Source: Elusimicrobiota bacterium (lineage in GTDB: Bacteria > Elusimicrobiota > Elusimicrobia > Elusimicrobiales > UBA9959). From it: DNA of 5,386 bases. The stretch's first letter is position 1. Each line of letters begins with the position of its first letter. Shown piece after piece: positions 1-5,386 of the stretch. The stretch spans positions 1 to 5,386 of the forward strand of contig DNQL01000113.1 in NCBI GenBank assembly GCA_003500765.1, read 5' to 3'. The notes beneath the pieces were generated by a model, which saw only the letters and a list, made by a program, of their open reading frames with translations, had not been told where the DNA came from and made no database searches. The position numbers and the translations under genes were made by a program.

Positions 1-138
1 GGCCCCGGGCAGGGCGGCGGCGTAGCCGGCCGCTTCCACGCCGGTCGTGAAGACCCGCACCGCGAAGCCGTTGGCGGAGAGGGCCGCCGCGGCGGCTTTC
101 AATTTTCCTTCGTTCATTATCCCTAGATTCTCGTCCAT
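1..138 (-). CDS. N-terminal part of a putative LUD-domain (LutC/YkgG-like) protein, truncated by the window edge
   Basis: The minus strand reads open from an ATG at 138 to the left edge, giving 46 residues that begin MDENLGIMNEGKLKAAAAAL and continue with SANGFAVRVFTTGVEAAGY, then AAALPGA. A good ribosome binding site (CGGAGG) lies 7 nt upstream. The opening MDEN, the Lys/Ala-rich first helix, the 'L..NGF.V.VF' strand, the 'EA' helix start and the 'LPGA' turn recall the start of LUD-domain proteins. Known members (LutC, YkgG) belong to lactate-oxidation complexes, but many LUD proteins have no assigned role. The GGS-type motif that would confirm the family would lie beyond the edge. A second in-frame ATG (codon 8) has a poorer upstream context. 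The gene is divergent from the surface-protein operon and need not be functionally linked to it. That a gene is present is well supported; the family is tentative. Confidence 0.6.
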   Translation of the reverse strand, partial: MDENLGIMNEGKLKAAAAALSANGFAVRVFTTGVEAAGYAAALPGA

Positions 139-145
139 AGTAGCG

Positions 146-151
146 CCTCCG
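146..151 (-). promoter_or_regulatory. Ribosome binding site of the left-hand divergent gene
   Basis: On the minus strand this reads CGGAGG, 7 nt before the ATG at 138. It supports that ATG over the internal one at codon 8. Confidence 0.7.
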
Positions 152-161
152 TTGTATACAA
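152..161. repeat. Perfect 10-bp palindrome TTGTATACAA
   Basis: TTGTATACAA is its own reverse complement. It touches the ribosome binding site of the minus-strand gene, so it would lie in that gene's leader or at its promoter. It could be a regulator half-site pair or part of a weak -10 (TATACA on the minus strand). No well-placed -35 was found for that -10. The palindrome is certain; its role is not. Confidence 0.4.
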
Positions 162-179
162 AATCACAGGGCCTGTATC

Positions 180-198
180 CGGGCGTCAATTGCGCCCG
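180..198. repeat. 19-bp inverted repeat, possible operator
   Basis: CGGGCG (180-185) and CGCCCG (193-198) are perfect inverted arms around the 7-nt core TCAATTG, which itself contains the palindrome CAATTG. It overlaps the best candidate -35 region of the plus-strand promoter. The right half recurs at 221-237 as TCAATTG-TGAG-CGCCCG. A repressor site that controls one or both divergent genes is a reasonable inference. A small hairpin is the alternative. Confidence 0.4.
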
Positions 199-219
199 TT
201 CCCAATGATTCATTATAAT
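190..219 (+). promoter_or_regulatory. Candidate sigma-70-type promoter of the surface-protein operon
   Basis: A perfect TATAAT box lies at 214-219 in an AT-rich patch of otherwise GC-rich DNA. A weak -35 candidate (TTGCGC, 3 of 6 matches to consensus) lies at 190-195 with an 18-nt spacer. Transcription would be expected to start near 226, giving a leader of about 34 nt before the ATG at 260, or almost none before the GTG at 227. The box sits in ATTATAAT (212-219), a palindrome, so a -10 could also be read on the minus strand, but no matching -35 was seen there. Confidence 0.45.
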
Positions 220-259
220 ATCAATTGTGAGCGCCCGGGAAGCCCCGGACGCTCCGCTT

Positions 260-3200
260 ATGCTTTACGGGGGTTATATCAGTCCAGCGGCGAGGCACAT
301 TTTTATTGCGGCGGTCGCGGTCCTTCTTTGCGGGGGACCCCTCAGCGCCGCCATGCCCGTGAATCCCCGGTTCACGCAGGCTTACTCTTCCCAGCTGGGA
401 GTGGCTTGGGACCTGGCGCTGCCAGGCGATACCCCCTGGACGGTCATCTCGGCGGACCCTTCTTTCACGGTGTGGCATTCCTCCTCCGTTCAACTGCCCG
501 GTACCGAGGGCACGGATTACGGGGGGCTGGCCCCGGGGACCACTTATTATTTCAAGGTCAAGAACGCGGCCGAGCCGGACGATCAGTATACCGCGGTCAT
601 AAGTTCCGCTACCGACCCGGTGGCGCCGACGGCCATATCGGTACAGGCCGTGCATCCTTCCAGCGCGGCCATCACCTGGAATAGCGCCGGGAATTCCGCC
701 GGAACTCTTTATTTGATCGAGGCGGGGATAGATCCGGCCTACAGTATCGCCGCGGCGGTGTCCACCGCCACCTGGCCCGGCGCCGGGCTTCCGTACGAAC
801 TGGAGGGATTGAGTCCCGACACCACTTACCACATGCGCATACGGGCGCTTGGGTTCGGCCTCACCGATTCCGACTTCGCCGTAATAGGCGCCACGGTCAC
901 GCTGGCGGTGTCCCCGGATTACCCGTCCTACGACGCGGTCTATTCCACCCGCGCCTCGCTTTCCTGGTCGCCGGAGGAGAATCCCTATTGGACTATATAC
1001 GAGACCCAGGTCTCCACCGACGGTTTCGCCACCGTCAATTATTCCACGCGTGCCGCCGCCGATTATATCTCTCCCTACCCGCTGACCCCTAACACCACCC
1101 ATTATTTCAGGACGGCGGCCGTAAACGGCTACGGGCATTACTCCGAATTCATGACCTTCCTTTCCACGCTTACTCTTTCCGCCGCTCCGGCGCCGCACGC
1201 CGCGCCGCTGACGCTGCTCGACGACGACTACAATTCGGTCACGGCGCAATGGGCCGATAACGGCAATCCGGGCTACACCGAATACTATGTGCAGGCCTCC
1301 ACTGACCCGTCCTTCAACGGCATAGACGCGGGCAACCCGCGCGAGTGGGCGGCCGGCCTTTCCGCCACGGTAACGCCGCTGGACCCTTCTACGGAGTATT
1401 TTTTCAGGGCGCGTTCGCGCGATCTATACGGCAGGATGAGCGGCTGGCTGGACCTGGGTTCCATTAACACCGAGGCCGGCGCCGACGTGGCCCCGCCGAC
1501 CATCTACAGCACCCAGACCGGCGACGACACCTGGCGCGGCTCTTCGGGCGGCCTCTACCAGGTCTATTTCACAGACCTGGTGTCGGGCCTGGCCCGCTTC
1601 GACGTGAAGGCCACCACCGGGCCCGACATGAACAGCACGGAGATAGCCCCGTGGACCACCGCCGCCTCCTTCGCCGGCGAGAACGAGTACCTTACCGCCT
1701 GGCCGCTGCCGGCCGCGGTCTTCTCGGCAATACCCGAAGGAGCCACAGCCTATATCTCCGTGCGCGTTTACGACATGGCGGACAATGTCGCCTATTCGAC
1801 GGCGCCCTTCTACGTGCGGCGGGACCTTACCGCCCCCGCCGCCGGTTCCCCGTCGGCCTCCCCGGCCGGATGGCTGGGCTCGGACCCGGGCGCCGTTTTC
1901 ACGCTGCCTTTCACCGATGCCCTGTCCGGCCTGACGCTGGTACAATACAGCGCCAGCCGAAGCGCGGCCACCGGCAACGGCAATGTGCTGGGCTGGACCG
2001 CGATAGACTCCTTCGTGTCCTCCGCGTCCTGGTCGGAGAGCTGGGGCGTGAATTTCGAAGCGCTCCAGGACGCCGTCACCAACTACATCACCGTGCGCGC
2101 CTACGACGCGGCCGGCAACGCGACGCAGGTCACCGACGCGTTCCTGGTGCTCAAGAACACCATAGGGCCTTTCGTGGGAGTGACCTGGCCTTCCGCCCTG
2201 TTCACCTCCTCCGCCGCGGCTATAACCGGCACCGCCTCGCCCAGCGACTCCACTTCGGAGGTCGCCGCCGTGGAGGTGGCCCTGCGCCAGGAGAGCTCCG
2301 GTCTTTACTGGGACGGCGACTCCGCCTTCTCCTCCGCCGCGCACGGCTGGCTGACCCCTTCGGGCCTCGAGGCCTGGTCGCTGGACGTTTCCACCCTGCC
2401 GCTGGTGAACCTGTCCTCATACACGGCGGTCGTGCGGGCGCTGGACGACATGGCCCGCTGGACGGCGGACTACTCGTCTTTCACTTTCACGCTGGACACC
2501 GGCGCGCCGGCGGTTCATGTCTCCACCCCGGTAAACGACAGCCAGGTCTATTATTTCGACGAGGTCTCCGGCACCGCGGCGGACGGGACGGACGAGGCCG
2601 GTCTGGCCCGCGTGGAGGTGGCCGTGCGGCGTACGGCGGACGGGCGCTGGTGGAACCCTTTCCTGCGCTCCTGGACTTCCGCTTTCGTTTCCAGCGCGGC
2701 CGTAGGCGGCGCCTCCTGGTCCTTCTATCCCGACGCCCGCCTGCGCGGCGAGCTGATACATGAGCTGACCTACTACGTTACGGCTTCGGCCTATGACTCC
2801 GCCTATCCGGCCAATTCCACGGGTTTCAGCGTACAGGGGACGACTTTCACTTATCACGACACGGTGCCTCCCGCCGCCCCCTATTCAGTCGCGGGCACAA
2901 GCGGCACGCTGCCCGGACGGATGGAAGTCAGCTGGATCTTTGCCGGTGACGACGGGAATACCGGCTACCTGCCCCAGGGCGGCTTCGCGGTCCATTACGC
3001 CACCTGGACCGGCTTTTCTCCCAGCACCTCCTCGGCCCAGGTGCAGGTCTCTACCGCGGCGCTCGAAGCGGGAACTACTATAACCTACCTGGTAGCCGAT
3101 CTCTGGTCCAATACCACCTACTATTTCAGGGTCTGGGCCCGCGACGACGCCGGCCTCTGGTCGGCCGTTTCGGCCGAGGGCGAGGGTGTTTCGGGCGAGG

Positions 3201-4045
3201 ACCTGGACCGCCGTATAGCCGGCCACGTTCGTCTGCCTTCCGGCGCCGGCGTCACGGGCATACTTATGGAGGCCGTGAACAATTCCGGCGAGACCGTGGC
3301 CACCGCCTACACCATAGACGACGGCAGCGGCAGCTTCACGCTCACGGACCTCGACGACGGTATCTACCGGGTGCAGGCAACCTGGGTCAGCGACGATATA
3401 GTAAGTTCCGTCTCCAAGGACGGCATACCTATGGGCTACGCCGACACCTATTTCGTGCTTTCATCCGAGTTCCTGCTGGCCAGCGTCTCGGGAGTTATAC
3501 CGGCGGGCCTCAGGACCTCCGGTCTGCGCCCCGCCGCGGCCGCGGGGGGAACGGTCAAATTGCTGCAATTGGGCCGCCCCGTCGCCGCGGTCGCGCCCGA
3601 CGCTTCCGGTGAGTACCGCTTCTCCGGACTCCTGCCGGGCGTCTATACTCTGCGCTTCGAGACCGAGGCGGGGGTTTCGGACTACCGGGTAACTCTGACG
3701 CCGGGAATGGACCTTTTCTTCACGCCTCTGGCCGGGCCGCTCCGGGAGGGCACGGCTTACGCCTATCCCAACCCCGCCGGGTCGGGGTGGGTCAAGTTTC
3801 ATTTTAAGACGGACGCGGCTTCAGTCAGGCGGCAGGTCTCGGTCTTCACTCTGGACGGCAGGCTGGTCCGCCGGATAAACGATTCCGCGGGCTGGACCAG
3901 CCCGGCGGCCGGAACTCACGAGTACCGTTGGGATTTCTCGGGAGAAAAAATAGCTCCCGGCGTCTATTTCTGTTCGCTTAAAGTGCAGGACGCGGCTACC
4001 GGGGATACCCGGGTAAAAATCATGAAACTGGCTGTAATACGATAG
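260..4045 (+). CDS. Large secreted multi-domain surface protein (FN3 and Ig-like modules, YPNP/FlgD-like C-terminal domain)
   Basis: The product has 1261 residues and is probably exported and surface-bound or released; its binding partner is unknown. Residues 1-31 form a signal peptide with hydrophobic core IFIAAVAVLL and likely cleavage after LSAA. Four FN3-like modules follow (about 34-119, 120-215, 218-307, 308-404). Four Ig-like modules (about 409-521, 523-632, 634-745, 746-866) begin near D-x-T/G-x-P and end in motifs such as VRAYDAAGN. A fifth FN3 spans 867-978, and two carboxypeptidase-regulatory or Cna-B-like modules span 985-1157. The last 100 residues contain YPNP (1169-1172), LDGRLV, RWDFSG and IAPGVYF, as in FlgD-like or type IX sorting C-terminal domains. 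The mature part has one cysteine (1237). No enzyme domain was recognised. The ATG at 260 gives a compact signal peptide; an in-frame GTG at 227 would add 11 residues, and neither start has a strong ribosome binding site. The exact function is unknown. Confidence 0.9.
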   Translation: MLYGGYISPAARHIFIAAVAVLLCGGPLSAAMPVNPRFTQAYSSQLGVAWDLALPGDTPWTVISADPSFTVWHSSSVQLPGTEGTDYGGLAPGTTYYFKVKNAAEPDDQYTAVISSATDPVAPTAISVQAVHPSSAAITWNSAGNSAGTLYLIEAGIDPAYSIAAAVSTATWPGAGLPYELEGLSPDTTYHMRIRALGFGLTDSDFAVIGATVTLAVSPDYPSYDAVYSTRASLSWSPEENPYWTIYETQVSTDGFATVNYSTRAAADYISPYPLTPNTTHYFRTAAVNGYGHYSEFMTFLSTLTLSAAPAPHAAPLTLLDDDYNSVTAQWADNGNPGYTEYYVQASTDPSFNGIDAGNPREWAAGLSATVTPLDPSTEYFFRARSRDLYGRMSGWLDLGSINTEAGADVAPPTIYSTQTGDDTWRGSSGGLYQVYFTDLVSGLARFDVKATTGPDMNSTEIAPWTTAASFAGENEYLTAWPLPAAVFSAIPEGATAYISVRVYDMADNVAYSTAPFYVRRDLTAPAAGSPSASPAGWLGSDPGAVFTLPFTDALSGLTLVQYSASRSAATGNGNVLGWTAIDSFVSSASWSESWGVNFEALQDAVTNYITVRAYDAAGNATQVTDAFLVLKNTIGPFVGVTWPSALFTSSAAAITGTASPSDSTSEVAAVEVALRQESSGLYWDGDSAFSSAAHGWLTPSGLEAWSLDVSTLPLVNLSSYTAVVRALDDMARWTADYSSFTFTLDTGAPAVHVSTPVNDSQVYYFDEVSGTAADGTDEAGLARVEVAVRRTADGRWWNPFLRSWTSAFVSSAAVGGASWSFYPDARLRGELIHELTYYVTASAYDSAYPANSTGFSVQGTTFTYHDTVPPAAPYSVAGTSGTLPGRMEVSWIFAGDDGNTGYLPQGGFAVHYATWTGFSPSTSSAQVQVSTAALEAGTTITYLVADLWSNTTYYFRVWARDDAGLWSAVSAEGEGVSGEDLDRRIAGHVRLPSGAGVTGILMEAVNNSGETVATAYTIDDGSGSFTLTDLDDGIYRVQATWVSDDIVSSVSKDGIPMGYADTYFVLSSEFLLASVSGVIPAGLRTSGLRPAAAAGGTVKLLQLGRPVAAVAPDASGEYRFSGLLPGVYTLRFETEAGVSDYRVTLTPGMDLFFTPLAGPLREGTAYAYPNPAGSGWVKFHFKTDAASVRRQVSVFTLDGRLVRRINDSAGWTSPAAGTHEYRWDFSGEKIAPGVYFCSLKVQDAATGDTRVKIMKLAVIR
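359..1480 (+). repeat. Array of four FN3-like modules inside the large surface protein
   Basis: Each unit of about 90-100 residues has a Trp on strand B (VAW, ITW, LSW, AQW), a C-strand motif related to VQASTDPSFN (VISADPSFT, IEAGIDPAYS, TQVSTDGFAT), and an F-strand motif L-x-P-x-T-x-Y-x-F/M-R/K (LAPGTTYYFKV, LSPDTTYHMRI, LTPNTTHYFRT, LDPSTEYFFRA). Copies are diverged at the DNA level, so this is an old protein repeat and not a recent tandem duplication. Confidence 0.75.
1484..2857 (+). repeat. Array of four bacterial Ig-like modules inside the large surface protein
   Basis: Units of about 110-120 residues end in related strands: YISVRVYDMADN, YITVRAYDAAGN, YTAVVRALDDMARW and YYVTASAYDSAY. 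Junctions read LTAP, TIGP, TGAP and TVPP. The third and fourth units share a segment of the form 'VEVAxRxxxxGxxW' (VALRQESSGLYWDG and VAVRRTADGRWWNP) followed by a Trp-containing strand. This resembles Ig-like modules of bacterial adhesin-type proteins. Family assignment needs a profile search. Confidence 0.6.
3743..4042 (+). other. C-terminal YPNP / FlgD-like (type IX sorting-like) domain
   Basis: These 100 codons encode, in order, AYAYPNPAGSGWVKF, a strand with QVSVFTLDGRLVRRI, a Gly-rich turn, EYRWDFSGEKIAPGVYF and a final KIMKLAVIR. This order (YPNP, D-x-x-G-R-x-V, WD-x-x-G, xGVYxxxL, KxxxxR end) is typical of C-terminal sorting domains in Bacteroidetes and of the FlgD Ig-like fold found at the ends of surface proteins in several other phyla. 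It probably serves in export or anchoring. Whether a type IX system exists in this genome cannot be seen here. Confidence 0.65.
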
Positions 4046-4050
4046 CGGTC

Positions 4051-4056
4051 AAGGAG
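4051..4056 (+). promoter_or_regulatory. Ribosome binding site of the second surface-protein gene
   Basis: AAGGAG lies 5 nt before the ATG at 4062 and only 6 nt after the preceding stop codon. It fixes the start of the downstream gene and shows tight operon spacing. It is much stronger than anything in front of the upstream gene. Confidence 0.8.
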
Positions 4057-4061
4057 AAAGG

Positions 4062-5386
4062 ATGCGGTCAATAAAAGCGGTTCTGATCCTCTTGTTGTGG
4101 GCGGGCCCCGCCTCGGCGGCCCTCTCCGATATGTCCGTCTCGGTGCGCGATAACGCCGGCTCGGTCCGGGCAACGTTCTCCAATACCGAGTCCATAACGC
4201 TGCACCAGCAGGTGCGCAACGACACCGACGCCAGCCCTTCCCAGGTCGCTTTCGTCTTCAAGGTGCTGAACCCCGCCGGCGCGATAGCGTTCAAGCACAC
4301 CGGCAATGCCGCGCCCGGCACGCCGGGCCTGGCCCAGACCCAGCTCTCCGGTCTGCAGATAGCCCGCTTCTACTCGACCCCGGGGCAGTATATCTTCCGC
4401 GGTGAGGCCACCCTCGACGGGGTCACGCTGACGGCCGACATCTCGTTCACCGTCGCCTCGCCCAACATCACTCTCATCTACCCGCCGTCGGGCTCGCGCG
4501 ACCTCTCCGACACCCCGCTCACTTTCCGCTGGACCTCCAGCGGCGCCGCGCGCTACCGCGTCACGGTGGCCGATAACCCCAGTCTCAACATCCCGGTGCA
4601 TACCGGGACCAATAACGGCGAGTCTTCGTATTCCTACCCCATAGCCCCGTCGGAGCCGCGCGAGCAGCTGGTCGGAGGCCAGGTCTATTACTGGAAAGTG
4701 GAAGGTATCGACGCCGCTGGCAACAAGATCTCGGAGAGCCTCACCTACAGTTTCTCCATGCGCTCGGAGTCCTCGTCCCAGTCTCGCAATGTCATGGTGA
4801 AGAACGTATCGGTGACCACGGCTGTCCTGGACTGGGAGCAGCCCATAACCTTCAAGGCGGCGGTCTATAACGGCGGCGGTACCAGCGAAAGCAATATCTC
4901 CCTGCGCTTCTCCCTGGGAGGCATACAGGCCCAGGACTCTCCCAAGGCGATAGAGATGCTGGCTTCCGGCCAGACCGTAGAGTACTCGTTCACCGCCTTC
5001 GCGCCGGCGGACCAGGACCAGAGCCTGGCCGTCGCCTGCGTGGATATCTTCGACGACAATATCCCCGACAACTGCAAGACTCTGCTGGTCTCCCGCTCGC
5101 AGGCCCCGGCCGGAGGGACTTCGTCGTCCCGCCAGCTGACCTACGAGGAGATGTGGCAGGCCATACTGCAGCGCCTCGGCCCGGAGGCCGCGGCCGAGCT
5201 GCAGGGCTACACTTTCTCAGCGATAAGCTGCCCCAGCTGCACAGGCGACGAACTGCAGGATATCTTCCTGCAACTGCTCAGCGGCGAGGCGGAGCTGATC
5301 TCGGCCAGCATAACCGGCGCCGACGGCTCGGGCGCCGCGGCGACGACCGCGGAAGCTTCCGCGGACGACTCGGCCGGACCGCAGGG
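4062..5386 (+). CDS. Secreted protein with FN3-like and CARDB-like domains, 3' end outside the window
   Basis: Open from ATG 4062 to the right edge: 441 residues seen, no stop. Residues 1-20 are a clear signal peptide (MRSIKAVLILLLWAGPASAA). Residues about 23-131 form a beta-rich domain of unrecognised family. Residues about 133-232 look FN3-like, with LTFRW, YRVTVADNPSLN and VYYWKVEGIDAAGN. Residues about 241-344 resemble a CARDB (cell-adhesion-related) domain: VKNVSVTTAVLDWEQPITF, then AAVYNGGGTSE, EYSF and AVACVDIFDDNIPDN. Cysteines 326 and 338 could pair as a disulfide. From about 356 the chain turns helical (YEEMWQAILQRL), carries CPSC at 390-393 and passes into an Ala/Ser/Thr/Asp-rich stretch at the edge. 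It sits 16 nt after the large surface protein and shares its FN3 motifs, so co-expression and joint action outside the cytoplasm are likely. No catalytic motif was recognised. Confidence 0.88.
   Translation, partial: MRSIKAVLILLLWAGPASAALSDMSVSVRDNAGSVRATFSNTESITLHQQVRNDTDASPSQVAFVFKVLNPAGAIAFKHTGNAAPGTPGLAQTQLSGLQIARFYSTPGQYIFRGEATLDGVTLTADISFTVASPNITLIYPPSGSRDLSDTPLTFRWTSSGAARYRVTVADNPSLNIPVHTGTNNGESSYSYPIAPSEPREQLVGGQVYYWKVEGIDAAGNKISESLTYSFSMRSESSSQSRNVMVKNVSVTTAVLDWEQPITFKAAVYNGGGTSESNISLRFSLGGIQAQDSPKAIEMLASGQTVEYSFTAFAPADQDQSLAVACVDIFDDNIPDNCKTLLVSRSQAPAGGTSSSRQLTYEEMWQAILQRLGPEAAAELQGYTFSAISCPSCTGDELQDIFLQLLSGEAELISASITGADGSGAAATTAEASADDSAGPQ

Noticed and set aside
317..334. Possible lipoprotein signal (LLC) in the large protein's signal peptide
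   Set aside because: The residue before Cys is Leu, not Gly/Ala/Ser, and a standard cleavage site (LSAA) follows shortly after.
190..684. Plus-strand frame of 164 codons starting at TTG
   Set aside because: It overlaps the signal peptide and first two FN3 modules in another frame, has Arg/Gly-rich low-complexity composition and no ribosome binding site.
221..1249. Open frame of 342 codons on the minus strand, and similar long minus-strand frames at 1424-2344, 2417-2857 and 4068-4601
   Set aside because: They lie opposite clearly coding plus-strand genes, their products are Arg/Gly-rich with no recognisable domain, and such frames are common opposite GC-rich genes.
1651..2763. Plus-strand frame of 370 codons
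   Set aside because: It is a +1-type shadow of the Ig-like modules, extremely Arg/Gly-rich; the overlapping frame has clear modular protein repeats.
3998..4015. Palindrome TACCCGGGTA with a nearby TACCGGGG, considered as a terminator between the two plus-strand genes
   Set aside because: It lies inside the coding sequence, has no following T-run, and the 16-nt gap contains only a ribosome binding site.
1..5386. tRNA, rRNA, riboswitch, CRISPR array, insertion sequence
   Set aside because: No cloverleaf, conserved rRNA segments, short regular direct repeats with spacers, transposase-like motifs or terminal inverted repeats were seen.

Overview
The window comes from a GC-rich bacterial genome (about 60-65% G+C by eye) and holds three protein-coding genes. 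Two are complete or nearly so and encode large exported proteins. The export signals, the arrays of fibronectin-III and Ig-like modules, and a C-terminal domain carrying YPNP and a FlgD-like fold signature suggest a Gram-negative-type bacterium that displays or secretes modular surface proteins. This style is common in the Fibrobacteres-Chlorobi-Bacteroidetes group, Elusimicrobiota and related uncultured lineages. The lineage is an inference and cannot be fixed from the sequence alone. Isoleucine codon use is unusual for such a GC-rich coding region: ATA is the most frequent Ile codon in the two large genes.

Layout: positions 1-138 (minus strand) hold the first 46 codons of a gene that runs off the left edge. 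Its start resembles LUD-domain (LutC/YkgG-like) proteins. Positions 139-259 form a short divergent intergenic region that is AT-rich in places, with a consensus TATAAT box, a 19-bp inverted repeat and a 10-bp palindrome. Positions 260-4045 (plus strand) encode a secreted protein of 1261 residues: signal peptide, four FN3-like modules, four Ig-like 'DxTxP...YDxAxN' modules, a fifth FN3 module, two carboxypeptidase-regulatory/Cna-B-like modules and a YPNP/FlgD-like C-terminal domain. After 16 nt, with a strong ribosome binding site and no room for a terminator, a second secreted protein begins at 4062 and stays open to the right edge (441 residues seen). It has a signal peptide, a beta-rich N-terminal domain, an FN3-like domain, a CARDB-like domain and a helical, cysteine-containing tail.

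The two plus-strand genes look like one operon making cell-surface or secreted proteins, and they share the same FN3 signature motifs. A reasonable inference is that they act together outside the cell in adhesion, matrix formation or polymer binding, but no catalytic domain is visible in either. No RNA genes, mobile elements or CRISPR arrays were seen.
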